From the NCBI GenBank assembly GCA_023433065.1, contig JAEZET010000004.1, positions 62,001 through 126,000 of the forward strand: a stretch of DNA of 64,000 bases. Reading direction: 5' to 3'. Within the stretch, counting starts at the first letter, position 1. Each line of letters begins with the position of its first letter. Both the position numbers and the translations under genes were made by a program. This document shows, in pieces, positions 36,695 to 46,008 of this stretch. Source of the stretch: Cyanobacteria bacterium OH_CBrB_359. Its GTDB lineage: Bacteria; Cyanobacteriota; Vampirovibrionia; Gastranaerophilales; Gastranaerophilaceae. A model generated the notes under the pieces. That model saw only the letters and a program-made list of their open reading frames with translations. It ran no database searches and was not told the origin of the DNA.

Positions 36695-37771
36695 ATGGGT
36701 AAAATTATTGAAAACATTAAAAACAAAAATATAAACAAGTTTATTTTTGATTCAAATATATTGATGGAAAAATATTTGCGAGTTAAAGATTTGCCGGAAG
36801 ATTGGGAAGATAACCTTGGGGACAATCTTTACCTGAAAAAGAATTTTCTTTCACTTATTGAAAAAACAGACAATTCGGAAAAATCTTATTACGTATTTAG
36901 AAACATCAATGGCAAAATAGATACTCAATTTATAATAAGTATAACCGCAGATAACGATATTGCAATGTTTACGCCTTTTAAATTACCTGTAGTGATGCAT
37001 TCTGTTTATTTTCCTTTTACTCTTTCAAAACCGGGAGGAGTATTCGGGGATGAAGCAAAACAGGAAGTAGCAAGCTTTCTAAAGAGCTTAAAAGGCTATA
37101 AAATGATTTTAAATGTTGATAAGAGCTGTAAATTTGATGGTTTTGCTTGTGGGTTAATCTGCCCCAGATGTGTGCTCAAAATAAAATGGAATTCGTTTGA
37201 TGAGTATATGGCTTCTTTAAGGACAGGTTACAGAAGAAGATATAATATTGCTCTTGATAAGTCAAAAAACCTTAAATTTCGCATTTTGAAAGATAATAAA
37301 CTAGAATTTACAGATGATATGTATAATTTGTACCTCAATGTTTATAACAATGCGTCTTATAAACTCGGAAAAGTTTCAATAGATTTTTTTAGACAAGATT
37401 TTTTTGTTATCCTGGCACTTGATGATGAAGAAGGCACACAGGGATTTGCGCATTTGCATGAAAATGATGAAGAACTTATATTTGAATTTGTCGGTTTTAA
37501 TAGAAAAAATATTTTGAAATATGATACCTATATAAGGCTGCTTGTTGAAATTGTCCGCTATGGCATTAGAAAAGGTTTTAAAAGTATAGATTTCGGGCAA
37601 ACTGCAGATGATGCGAAACTAAAACTGGGATGTAAATATGAAAATCTTTATGCCCTGATTAATCATTCAAATCCAATAATAAATTTTCTTTGCAAAAAAC
37701 TTGTGCCACATATTCAATACAAGTCGCTGGAAGAAAGTAAATTTCATGTTTTTAAAGAAAGTAAAAATTAG
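36695..37771 (+). CDS. FemAB/BioF2-like GNAT-fold acyltransferase
   Basis: A 358-residue protein. The C-terminal ~190 residues look like the GNAT_like/BioF2 domain: FDEYMASLRTGYRRRYNIALDKS, a middle segment DMYNLYLNVYNNASYKLG, and RYGIRKGFKSIDFGQTADDAKLKLG near the end. This fold transfers acyl or aminoacyl groups, often in cell-wall, lipid or natural-product loci. The N-terminal half has a Cys cluster (CKFDGFACGLICPRC, about residues 150-163), which is unusual and could bind metal. It is the left-most gene of the radical SAM region, converging on a GNAT gene 18 bases away. Confidence 0.72.
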   Translation: MGKIIENIKNKNINKFIFDSNILMEKYLRVKDLPEDWEDNLGDNLYLKKNFLSLIEKTDNSEKSYYVFRNINGKIDTQFIISITADNDIAMFTPFKLPVVMHSVYFPFTLSKPGGVFGDEAKQEVASFLKSLKGYKMILNVDKSCKFDGFACGLICPRCVLKIKWNSFDEYMASLRTGYRRRYNIALDKSKNLKFRILKDNKLEFTDDMYNLYLNVYNNASYKLGKVSIDFFRQDFFVILALDDEEGTQGFAHLHENDEELIFEFVGFNRKNILKYDTYIRLLVEIVRYGIRKGFKSIDFGQTADDAKLKLGCKYENLYALINHSNPIINFLCKKLVPHIQYKSLEESKFHVFKESKN

Positions 37772-37789
37772 CCTGTAAACTTTTGGTTT

Positions 37790-38413
37790 TTATAAACTGC
37801 GGAGCATTGCAAATTGATTTGCTTTTTTCTTTGGTAAAGTGTCCACGCTTTTTAATGAAAAGCCAAAATGGTTATACATATTTACATTGCAAGCTTTTTG
37901 GGTCTCAAGATAGCAGGTGATTTTTTGAGAATCCAGCCAGTTTAAAAAAGGTCTAATCGTTCTGGAGCCCAAACCGCATCCCTGTTTTGAAGGGCAAACC
38001 CCAAACTGAAAAACGTACCAGGCATCTGAAGATGCAATTTTTTTCCGTACTTTTATACAATTTTTCTCATATTCCAATGACCTCAATACAACACCTAACC
38101 CTAGTGATAATATTGATTTTAATCCTCCTGTTATGACACAGTCCCAAAAAGATAATTCTGCATTTTTAATTGGTGCAATAATAATAAACCCGTCGATATT
38201 CTTGCTTTCCGCAAACATATGCATTTTGTTGTATGCAGCATTGTGGATTGCTAAGTAGTAATTATATAAGGAATTATATGTTAAATTGGAAGATAATAGG
38301 AATTTGCTGCTTTCATCATCTAAGAAAGCTTGTGCAGCTACATCAGCGCATCTTTTCAGATCTTCTTTTTTTATTTTATATAATCCGTCGATGTTGATTT
38401 CTTCTTTTTTCAT
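37790..38413 (-). CDS. GNAT N-acetyltransferase
   Basis: A 207-residue GNAT enzyme. The acetyl-CoA loop is VCPSKQGCGLGSRTIRPFLNWLD (pyrophosphate-binding Q-x-x-G-x-G at about residues 145-155), and a YNHFGF segment follows near the C-terminus. GGAG and a purine-rich site lie just before the ATG. Acceptor unknown. It is on the same strand as the radical SAM genes to its right but separated from them by 215 bases. Confidence 0.85.
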   Translation of the reverse strand: MKKEEINIDGLYKIKKEDLKRCADVAAQAFLDDESSKFLLSSNLTYNSLYNYYLAIHNAAYNKMHMFAESKNIDGFIIIAPIKNAELSFWDCVITGGLKSILSLGLGVVLRSLEYEKNCIKVRKKIASSDAWYVFQFGVCPSKQGCGLGSRTIRPFLNWLDSQKITCYLETQKACNVNMYNHFGFSLKSVDTLPKKKANQFAMLRSL

Positions 38414-38628
38414 ACCCCGCTCCTTGCTCGGTTTGACCCAATTTTTAATATTGAAAGGTCTAAAACACGCTAGTGGAATTTATAACATTATTGCCTATGT
38501 TTTTAAAAAGAACACTTTTATGGAAGAATTAATACTTTTTTGCAGCTGAATAAGTTAGTAAAAATGTCTTATATGCGCACTTCTACTATAAAATGAATGA
38601 TGTAAACTCTAAGGATTTCGGCAGATTA

Positions 38629-39603
38629 TTAGTAATGTCCTGTTTCCATCATGGTTACGAAAAATTCAAAAGCTTTAAGTGATAGACCTAATTCCCCTGC
38701 TTTATTTTTGGCATAATCATATAATTCATAGTATTTTTTGGGAAGAGGTTCACCCGCTTTTTCTACCGGAGCATTGTGGTATTCTATAGACAATACGGTT
38801 TTTTTAATCCCAAGGTCTTTGCACAGGTATAGCCACCTATCAATTTCTTCGGTTGTATCATTTATATCATCCAGAATAATATATTTTAATTCCAAGTTGT
38901 TTGATGCCTGTTCTGAAGATTTTAAATATTTTTTGATATTATCAACAACGGTATTAAATTTATCACGTCTTTTTATTTTTTTATATGTTTCACTTGAACC
39001 TGAATCTATTGAGATACAGCCCCATCCTGTTTCAGAGCTTAATATTTTTTCGATATCTTCACTATATCTGATTCCTGATGTTAGAACGGTTATTTTTCTA
39101 ATATTGTTAGACAATAACAAGTTCACAATATTGGGAAATTCCTCCAGGACGGTGGGTTCACCGCCTGAAAAATAAATTTCTGCATTCTGCGAAATAAGAT
39201 TCTTTTCTATCAGATAGGATGCTACAGGAAAAAGTTCGACGTAGTCACTTTTTCTGATTTCAACGCAGTGGTTTTTTGGATTTTTAATCATGCTTGAACA
39301 ATATATGCAATAGCAATTGCAGTTTGTCCAATGATTAAATTCTAAAATTTCAATTTTATCTGAAGTAATCCACTCTTTTTCTTCCAGGCATTCACAGTGT
39401 TTGCAGGCTTCATCAAAAATTCCGCTTTTGCAGCTTTTGATTATGTCATCTCTCATAGACCGGATTTTTTCAATGAATGCCGGTAAATCATTAAAATCCT
39501 GGGGAAATACCGGTCCTGTATTTTTTAATCTGTTGCAAAATTTGATTTCATTTCTGTGGAAATTTAACCCTGACTGCATGAATCTACAACATTTATATTT
39601 CAC
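38629..39603 (-). CDS. Radical SAM enzyme with Cys-rich N-terminal region
   Basis: A 324-residue radical SAM enzyme. The cluster motif CX3CX2C is at C95, C99 and C102 (NCNCYCIYC, with an extra Cys97), followed by FSGGEPTVLEE and the core barrel. Before it lie more Cys residues: KCCRF at the N-terminus, KFCNR, SCKSG and CKHCEC, enough for an additional iron-sulfur cluster ahead of the core, an arrangement seen in radical SAM proteins of peptide and glycan loci. The start is GTG (39603), with GGAG 10 bases upstream. It lies 213 bases downstream of the two B12-type radical SAM genes on the same strand. Confidence 0.85.
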   Translation of the reverse strand: MKYKCCRFMQSGLNFHRNEIKFCNRLKNTGPVFPQDFNDLPAFIEKIRSMRDDIIKSCKSGIFDEACKHCECLEEKEWITSDKIEILEFNHWTNCNCYCIYCSSMIKNPKNHCVEIRKSDYVELFPVASYLIEKNLISQNAEIYFSGGEPTVLEEFPNIVNLLLSNNIRKITVLTSGIRYSEDIEKILSSETGWGCISIDSGSSETYKKIKRRDKFNTVVDNIKKYLKSSEQASNNLELKYIILDDINDTTEEIDRWLYLCKDLGIKKTVLSIEYHNAPVEKAGEPLPKKYYELYDYAKNKAGELGLSLKAFEFFVTMMETGHY

Positions 39604-39816
39604 AATAGAATAACTCCATAATTCTTTAAGTATTTATGTCAATGTATTCTTTGTTTTGTGCGTCTGTGGCATTAAGAATATATGGATACATTGGTATAAA
39701 TATAATTTTTCCTATATATGTGGAATTGTTATTTTTTTAATTCCGTAAAATTTCAGACTTATTTAATCTTTATCATTAAATATTATATGACTAGTTTATA
39801 GCCTGGGCAATGTTTG

Positions 39817-41622
39817 TCATTTTATTTTTTTGATTTTGGACTTGATTTTACTCAAAATTTTAGAAATTTTTAGTATTGTTGAATATAATAAAGCATATTT
39901 CACAGGATACCTGTCTATTGATAGTAGAATCATCTGGTTGATTGCACCAATTACTTCAAAATGAGGCTCTTTTAAAAGGGTCTGTTGAGCATTTTTAATA
40001 AGTTCTTTTTTTTCATTTATTTCAATCCCAAGCTTATCAGCACTGCAAAACCAAAATTCTTTGTTATCTGCCAATTTTTGATCTATTCCAAATTCTTCCA
40101 AGTTGGAATGTATATAGGTATTCTTAATAAGAATAAAATTATTAAAGAAGAACGAATGTATATATTTTTTGTTTAAACGTAAGAAGTCCGCTGTTTCTTT
40201 GAAATCTTCATATGTTTCTCCGGGGAAATCTACAATTAGGTACAAATGATTATAAAAACCTATTTTATAAGCTGTTTTTAAAATTTTATGAGCCGCATCT
40301 TTTTTAATTCCTTTATTCATTTTATCAAGTATTTTTTGACAGCCGGATTCTAATCCCCATTGGGCGATTCTCATCCCTGATTTATAAATTTGTTTGAGCA
40401 GCCTTTTGTTAAACTCTTTTTCAAATCTAAGATTTGAATAGTAGCGTATTTTTAGATTTTTTTTAATAATTTTATCTGAAAATTCCCCAAGAAATTTTGG
40501 AGAAAGAGCCGCATCCTGGAAATAAAAATACCTTATATTACTCTTTTTAACTAAGTCTTCAATTTCTGAAATTACATCATCAACAGTGCGGGGAGAATAG
40601 ATTTTATTATAGTTATAATCACAAAAAGTGCATTTCCCCCAGTAGCAACCATGAGAAACCCTTATAGGAATGACAGGTTCAGGTACAAAGTATTGTTCAA
40701 ATTTATATCCGCTATAATCTGAATGATGAATTTTATCAAATGAACAATCGGGTTGTTCATTTTCACAAATAATGTTGTTTTGCACATAAATCAAACCGGA
40801 TACTTCTTCAATAGGTCTTTTATTCTCAATATATTCGGCTAACTGTATAATTGATATTTCCCCGAGACCTCTTATGCAAGAGTCCGCAAAAGAATTGAAA
40901 AGCTCCTTATCTTGTTTTATTTTTTTATGCTCTGCTTCAACCCATGTTCCGCCGATTATTATATGTGCATTGCAGCGTTCTTTTAGCATTTTTGCAAAGG
41001 TAAGCCCTGCAAGCATTTGGTCGTTTGAATTTATGGATATGCCAATCAATTCAGGTTTTTCTTTCAATATTTCATCTATTTTTTGTTCAAAATATTCGAT
41101 AAACATATTTGCTTTTTTATCACAAGCAAGCTGTTTGCAATTATAATTGAAAAGACCCATTTCTTTTTCTATATTGACAAAATTGTCTATCCCCAAAGAA
41201 TAAGGGTAATAAGGTAATGAAACAGCCAATAACGTTTTATATATAATTTTTAGACTATTATCCCTCAAAATCGGATTATAAAAATATTTTTTACTTCTGA
41301 GATTTGCTTTGCATTTTTCTATATTTTTAATAAACAAGTCAAAGGCTTCTCCTTGTTCAAGAAGTATTTTTTTTATATATTCAAATTTTATCTTTTCATC
41401 AGCGGAAAGAGGTTCTTTAAGGGTATTTTTGATAATATTTTTTGCTTTTTCAAGAGAACTTTGAGCATAAGAGGCACTTAGTATGTAATCATAAAAATCA
41501 ATATTTAAATCATAGGCAATTGTTTGATGCCCATGAGCTTTTAGAGCGCCCATCAGTTCAGGAATTCCTGTACTTGGAGAAAATATATTCCATTGCGGAG
41601 GAAATATAAAAACAGTTTTCAT
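39817..41622 (-). CDS. B12-binding radical SAM enzyme (second of pair)
   Basis: A 601-residue protein. Its N-terminus (TVFIFPPQWNIFSP) and the segment ELIGISINSNDQMLAGL belong to a cobalamin-binding-like Rossmann domain; the usual DxHxxG cobalamin motif is not evident. The radical SAM core starts at GCYWGKCTFCDYN, with cysteines C326, C331 and C334 (CX4CX2C instead of CX3CX2C). The motif is reminiscent of RiPP-maturing B12 radical SAM C-methyltransferases, which have an even longer first gap. It is paralogous to the gene just upstream and starts 8 bases after its stop, so they form an operon. Confidence 0.85.
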   Translation of the reverse strand: MKTVFIFPPQWNIFSPSTGIPELMGALKAHGHQTIAYDLNIDFYDYILSASYAQSSLEKAKNIIKNTLKEPLSADEKIKFEYIKKILLEQGEAFDLFIKNIEKCKANLRSKKYFYNPILRDNSLKIIYKTLLAVSLPYYPYSLGIDNFVNIEKEMGLFNYNCKQLACDKKANMFIEYFEQKIDEILKEKPELIGISINSNDQMLAGLTFAKMLKERCNAHIIIGGTWVEAEHKKIKQDKELFNSFADSCIRGLGEISIIQLAEYIENKRPIEEVSGLIYVQNNIICENEQPDCSFDKIHHSDYSGYKFEQYFVPEPVIPIRVSHGCYWGKCTFCDYNYNKIYSPRTVDDVISEIEDLVKKSNIRYFYFQDAALSPKFLGEFSDKIIKKNLKIRYYSNLRFEKEFNKRLLKQIYKSGMRIAQWGLESGCQKILDKMNKGIKKDAAHKILKTAYKIGFYNHLYLIVDFPGETYEDFKETADFLRLNKKYIHSFFFNNFILIKNTYIHSNLEEFGIDQKLADNKEFWFCSADKLGIEINEKKELIKNAQQTLLKEPHFEVIGAINQMILLSIDRYPVKYALLYSTILKISKILSKIKSKIKKIK

Positions 41623-41630
41623 ATGAAACC

Positions 41631-43451
41631 TTATCTTAATTTCAAGCTATCTGTCGGCTTTGAGAATTGCGTTTTAAACTTACATTTTTCAAAATGGCTT
41701 AAGTACAATAGCAAGTTTTCACGAATATACAAAGGAGTATAATAATTGAACTTTTCTTGACGGATTTGCATAGATAATTCTGATATCTCGTCTTTATCAT
41801 TTTGGGAAAGGCAATTGCCTTTAAAAGAATAACTGTTTGAAAAATCAGGCCGCTGTTCTTTATTAATGATTTTTATTTCAAAGCGCTCAGGATTGTTGGC
41901 AATTACAGAGTCCATAGATAAAACAAAAAAAGCATTTGTTACAAAGGAGCCTATTAGGGAGTGGTTTTCATTAATAAATTGAAGCGTTTCTTTTTCTTCT
42001 TCAAGCTTCGCTGTGGGAAAACCATGGAAGACAAATAAATGATTAAATATATTATTCTCTGCTGCTGCTTTTAAAATATTTTGCCTGTTGGCAAAACATA
42101 CGTCTTTATTCATTAAGGTGTGTATTCTTTCATTTCCTGTTTCAAACCCCCAGAGGATAAACCTTAACCCTGAACGATATGCTTTTTTGAATAGTTCGCT
42201 GTTGAAACCATTTTCAAATCTGGCATCAATCATGTATTTTATATCCAAATTATTTTTGATTAATGCATCTGCGAAACTATCAAGCAAGTGTGGAGATACT
42301 GCTTCATCTACAATCGTAAATTTAGTAATGCCGTTAGCTCTAAGCGATTTTAATTCTTCTATGACAAAATCCAAATTTTTTATACTATATTTTTTTTCAA
42401 GAGTGTGTGTGCAAAATGTGCATTTGCCCCAATAACAACCTTTACTTAATTGGAGAGGTGCTACAATTTCAGGGGAAAAATATTCGTTTAAGTTAATTCC
42501 TTTTAAACTTATCGGTTTTACTTCATTTGCATATAGTATTGTTGTGTATGTATTGGTTATGATTTTATTATTATCATCTTTATAAATAAGGTTAGAAACT
42601 TGTTCGGGAGAAATTTTGCCTTCTAAATATTGGCATAATTCTACTATTGCCCTTTCACCGTTCCCCTGAATTATAAAGTCACAGTATTTTTCGAACATTA
42701 AATTTTTATTTGGGAGTTTTTCAATTATTCTTGAGATATGACTTCCTCCCAATAAAACTTTTGTTTTCGTATGTTTTTTTAATAAATAAGCCAGTTTTAA
42801 AGATGGAATTACCTGCTCTTCATAAGAGATGGAAATTCCTGTTAATTCAGGTTTTTTTCTTTTTATTTCATTAATGATTTTTTTATAATATTCAGAGAAT
42901 GCGAATTCCGAATCAATATATTTGTCAAGATATTCAAGATTCATTAATTTTTCATCAAAGCCGACAGTCCCATGAAGACTGAACCTAAAGTTGTCATAGC
43001 GATGGCTTATTATATTTGTTGCTAAATTTAGAAGATTGAATGTTCTATTTAAAATTTTGATATCATAAAATTTCTTTTTATCTCTTAAAACATTTAATGC
43101 TGACTTAATATATTTATGAGAATTATTAACAAGTTCCGTATCTTCTTCTGATTTGTATAAATCCATAAGTTTTTTGTAAAAACGATATTTTTCTATTTCT
43201 ACGGGATTAACCAGTTTTGATTCATCTGAAATATTTTTAAATTTTTTATATAAATTTTTATATTGATTGCCTAAGTACTTTGTGCAATTTTTAATGTTTT
43301 TTGGGGTTAAAACATTATTAAAAAACCCTATATTGGCATCAAGGCAAAATGCCTCATACCCTGCAGTTTCTAATTGTCCTGCCAGAAGAGGTCCTGCTAA
43401 ATGATACTGATTAGGAAGAGAGATCGGCGGTATTATCAAAAGTATTTTCAT
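41631..43451 (-). CDS. B12-binding radical SAM enzyme (first of pair)
   Basis: A 606-residue paralogue of the downstream gene, with the same layout: a cobalamin-domain-like front (ILLIIPPISLPNQY) and ELTGISISYEEQVIPSLK, then a radical SAM core with GCYWGKCTFCTHT (C339, C344, C347; CX4CX2C). The conserved GFETGNERIHTLMNK segment follows. It is the first gene of the leftward operon and is divergent from the 49-residue peptide gene, 171 bases away, across a region with a CRP-type palindrome. No Shine-Dalgarno is visible and a TATCAT box lies only a few bases before the ATG, so the mRNA may be leaderless. Confidence 0.86.
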   Translation of the reverse strand: MKILLIIPPISLPNQYHLAGPLLAGQLETAGYEAFCLDANIGFFNNVLTPKNIKNCTKYLGNQYKNLYKKFKNISDESKLVNPVEIEKYRFYKKLMDLYKSEEDTELVNNSHKYIKSALNVLRDKKKFYDIKILNRTFNLLNLATNIISHRYDNFRFSLHGTVGFDEKLMNLEYLDKYIDSEFAFSEYYKKIINEIKRKKPELTGISISYEEQVIPSLKLAYLLKKHTKTKVLLGGSHISRIIEKLPNKNLMFEKYCDFIIQGNGERAIVELCQYLEGKISPEQVSNLIYKDDNNKIITNTYTTILYANEVKPISLKGINLNEYFSPEIVAPLQLSKGCYWGKCTFCTHTLEKKYSIKNLDFVIEELKSLRANGITKFTIVDEAVSPHLLDSFADALIKNNLDIKYMIDARFENGFNSELFKKAYRSGLRFILWGFETGNERIHTLMNKDVCFANRQNILKAAAENNIFNHLFVFHGFPTAKLEEEKETLQFINENHSLIGSFVTNAFFVLSMDSVIANNPERFEIKIINKEQRPDFSNSYSFKGNCLSQNDKDEISELSMQIRQEKFNYYTPLYIRENLLLYLSHFEKCKFKTQFSKPTDSLKLR

Positions 43452-43510
43452 ACTTAAATGATAGCATGTGACGATGTTAAATAAAAGGAAATTTCTCTCT
43501 AAAAATAACC

Positions 43511-43524
43511 GTGATTTATATCAC
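43511..43524. promoter_or_regulatory. CRP/FNR-type operator
   Basis: GTGA-TTTATA-TCAC is a perfect half-site pair of the CRP class (GTGA-N6-TCAC), just upstream of the -35 box of the peptide gene and between the two divergent transcription units. Its centre is about 47 bases before the expected transcription start. Confidence 0.55.
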
Positions 43525-43529
43525 AATAA

Positions 43530-43558
43530 TTGACTAAAGTCCCAAAAAATGATATAAT
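43530..43558 (+). promoter_or_regulatory. Near-consensus sigma70 promoter of the peptide gene
   Basis: TTGACT (43530-43535), a 17-base spacer, TATAAT (43553-43558). Expected leader of about 58 bases before the peptide start codon. Confidence 0.82.
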
Positions 43559-43622
43559 AGAATTGTTATTTTTGTATTTTTATACGTAGCCGTGTAATTA
43601 GAAATTAAGAAAGATAAGGAAA

Positions 43623-43772
43623 ATGGATTTTTTTAAGAATCTTGTTTCAATGTTTGAAAATAATCAAGACAGCAATCTTGATATAACAGACCTCGACAGT
43701 TATTTATTGGATCATGATGCCGGCCCTTTAATAGCTGCTGTGCAATGTAAAGGCAATATGTGTAACTGCTAA
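43623..43772 (+). CDS. 49-residue Cys-tailed peptide, candidate RiPP precursor
   Basis: An intact 49-codon gene behind a near-consensus promoter. The first ~34 residues are acidic (MDFFKNLVSMFENNQDSN, then several Asp) and predicted helical, like a leader peptide. After DHDAG comes a short neutral tail, PLIAAVQCKGNMCNC, with Cys42, Cys47 and Cys49 at the very end. AAGGAAA precedes the ATG. The stop is 8 bases from the start of a GT8 glycosyltransferase gene on the same strand, and two B12-type radical SAM genes diverge from it. An acidic leader plus a Cys-rich core next to radical SAM enzymes is the usual look of a ribosomally made, post-translationally modified peptide. I do not recognise the family; a small metal-binding or redox peptide is an alternative. 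Confidence 0.65.
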   Translation: MDFFKNLVSMFENNQDSNLDITDLDSYLLDHDAGPLIAAVQCKGNMCNC

Positions 43773-43780
43773 ATTAAGTT

Positions 43781-45079
43781 ATGAATGAACAAACAAAAAT
43801 AGTAGCTGAGCATTTATTCCAAACAAAACTGAGAAAATATTTTAACTTTTTTGTAAAAAAATTAAAAACACAAAAAGTTATTCTATACGGGGCAGCAGAG
43901 ATGCTATCCCGAATGAATGAGCTTTGTGATTTAAGTGAGTTGAATATCATTGCTATTTGTGATGAAAAATTCAGTAAATCTTCTAATGAGAATATAAAAG
44001 AGTTATACGGATATAAAACATGTAAGATTGAAGAAATTGAAAGTTTGAATCCGGACTACATTTTGGTTTCATTATTCAATCCAACTCCTATTCTTAAATA
44101 TCTTGGGAAAAAATTTCCAAGGATAAAGGTCAGACCTGTTATACGGAATTCTTTTATTGAAAATATAAAATTGTTGTTTAATGCTCCAAGTATTTATATA
44201 AACTATTACATCCCCGTTTTTTTGGCCTCTGATGACAATTATGCTCCTTTTGTTGCAACAACGGCATTTTCTATATTAAAACATACTAAATCCCAAATCC
44301 AATTCTTTATAATAGATGACGGGATAAGCCTCGAAAATAAAAAATTAATTCAAATTTCCCTTAAAAAATTTGATAATTACACTATTGAATTTATTCCGTT
44401 TCCTGATTTCCCAGGCCACAGCAATATTTTAAAGCATTCATATTACAATAAAATAGCATTTGCGAGATTTTTAATTCCAAATTTAAAGCCTAACTTAATT
44501 AAGGCTATATATTTAGATGTGGATATTATCGTCCGTTCTGATATTACAAAGTTGTTTATGCAGAGTTTGGATAATTATGCGATTGGGGCAGTGCCGGAAG
44601 ATTTTCAACCTTATCCATATCCGGGTATAGGTATGCTGAAAAAAGATTGCCCCGAGTATAAATATCTTTCTGATTATTTTAATGATGGGGTTTTGTTAAT
44701 AGATGTTCAGGAATTCATTAGAAATAATTATACCGAAAAGCTGATTGAAACAACTGCTAAATATATAGATATAGCACCATTTGCTGACCAATGTATATTA
44801 AATATTTTATTTGAGAATAATTATAAAAAACTTGATTATTCAATGAATTATATGCCAATGTTGAGTAAGTTCTACAAAAATCATCTTCAAAAAGATTTCA
44901 GGAAAATTCAACACAATGCAATGATATATCATTATACAAATCAATATTGTTTGGAAGCGCCGCTATTTTCTCGTGATTTTTGGAATATTGCTAAAAAACT
45001 TCCTTTCTATAAGGAATTAAAATCTCGTGCAAATAAAATATTTTTAGATAAAATTAAAACTTTGTTTAAAATAGGTTAA
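43781..45079 (+). CDS. GT8-family glycosyltransferase with N-terminal Rossmann-like domain
   Basis: A 432-residue protein. Residues ~30-130 are a small nucleotide-binding-like domain (VILYGAAEMLSRM, ICDEKF, ILVSLFNP). Residues ~145-400 are a GT8 retaining glycosyltransferase: the front strand YIPVFLASDDNYAPFVATTAFS, the DXD metal motif at D246-V247-D248 (YLDVDIIVRSD), the segment YFNDGVLLID, and the later HYTNQYC. GT8 enzymes use UDP-glucose or UDP-galactose on LPS or protein acceptors. It is 8 bases from the peptide gene upstream, so peptide or surface glycan are both possible acceptors. It overlaps the convergent SGNH hydrolase gene by 4 bases at the stops. Confidence 0.86.
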   Translation: MNEQTKIVAEHLFQTKLRKYFNFFVKKLKTQKVILYGAAEMLSRMNELCDLSELNIIAICDEKFSKSSNENIKELYGYKTCKIEEIESLNPDYILVSLFNPTPILKYLGKKFPRIKVRPVIRNSFIENIKLLFNAPSIYINYYIPVFLASDDNYAPFVATTAFSILKHTKSQIQFFIIDDGISLENKKLIQISLKKFDNYTIEFIPFPDFPGHSNILKHSYYNKIAFARFLIPNLKPNLIKAIYLDVDIIVRSDITKLFMQSLDNYAIGAVPEDFQPYPYPGIGMLKKDCPEYKYLSDYFNDGVLLIDVQEFIRNNYTEKLIETTAKYIDIAPFADQCILNILFENNYKKLDYSMNYMPMLSKFYKNHLQKDFRKIQHNAMIYHYTNQYCLEAPLFSRDFWNIAKKLPFYKELKSRANKIFLDKIKTLFKIG

Positions 45080-46008
45080 TATTTTTGTAATTTTTGGGCA
45101 AGTTTAGGCACTAGTAAATCCCATACTTGGGAGTTCGGGTGCCAGCCATCACATTTGTATTTATTTTCCCACAGTTGTTTTTTGCTTAATTCCGTTGCAT
45201 CAAGCACAATAAAGCCGGCATCTGTCAATTCTTCCCAGCGTTTTGTTTCATACAAACCATCATAAGCATTAATAGGGTATTTTAAGATAACAAATTTTGT
45301 ATTAGGCCAATGTTTTTTCATCGCAGATTTACTTTGTAAAAAGTATAACTTCATTATGTCAAACATCTGGTTGGTATTATTATATGGGTTGTATTTGTCC
45401 CTGTAATCCCACATATATTTTTCAATAATCCAGGATGCATGCCAAAAATGAGGTTTTTCTTCAACCAACTTTCCATCTAAAATCTTATATTTAGGCTGAA
45501 AATCTCTGCAATTCGGCATCATTTTAAATTTGTCAATTCTGTATAGATGCCGAGTAATAAATATGTATATTAGATATTCAGGTTCATCAATGCTTTGATA
45601 AAAATCTTTCCTCTGAAGCAAGTAAAGCATATGATCTAATCCCCATCCTTTTCCTGCTCTGTTGTAGACAGTGTGATTGGTTATTTTGGCATATTTGTAT
45701 GAAACAGTTTCATTATGCTTTAAGCCGTCACCCCATGTGAAAGAGCATCCCATAAATAAAACGGGCTTAGCTTTTTTACCGGTTAAATCTGCCCTGAAAT
45801 GATTGGTAGAAGTCAAAGGGATATATTCTTTATTTAATAACCTTGAAATATAGTCATCAACAGAAATAGAATGCAAAAATATTCTCTTGGGGCTCCATCT
45901 CCCTGTAAGATAGACTCTGAAAGATATTTCAAATAATATAATTATTGAACAAATTGCTAAAACATTACATAAGAAGATTATAAAAATTTTACGATATTTA
46001 TCAATCAT
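45076..46008 (-). CDS. Membrane-anchored SGNH hydrolase
   Basis: A 310-residue protein with one N-terminal membrane helix (KIFIIFLCNVLAICSIIILF), so the domain faces the periplasm. The SGNH motifs are present: block I FMGCSFTWGDGL (catalytic Ser), the Gly/Asn region YNRAGKGWGLDH, and block V CDGWHPN (Asp and His). Such proteins add or remove O-acetyl or other ester groups on glycans. It overlaps the ATP-grasp gene by 4 bases and lies downstream of it, so the two are co-translated. Confidence 0.82.
   Translation of the reverse strand: MIDKYRKIFIIFLCNVLAICSIIILFEISFRVYLTGRWSPKRIFLHSISVDDYISRLLNKEYIPLTSTNHFRADLTGKKAKPVLFMGCSFTWGDGLKHNETVSYKYAKITNHTVYNRAGKGWGLDHMLYLLQRKDFYQSIDEPEYLIYIFITRHLYRIDKFKMMPNCRDFQPKYKILDGKLVEEKPHFWHASWIIEKYMWDYRDKYNPYNNTNQMFDIMKLYFLQSKSAMKKHWPNTKFVILKYPINAYDGLYETKRWEELTDAGFIVLDATELSKKQLWENKYKCDGWHPNSQVWDLLVPKLAQKLQKY

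Noticed and set aside
39604..39816. A second precursor peptide beside the third radical SAM gene
   Set aside because: All ATG-started frames in this gap stop within about ten codons.
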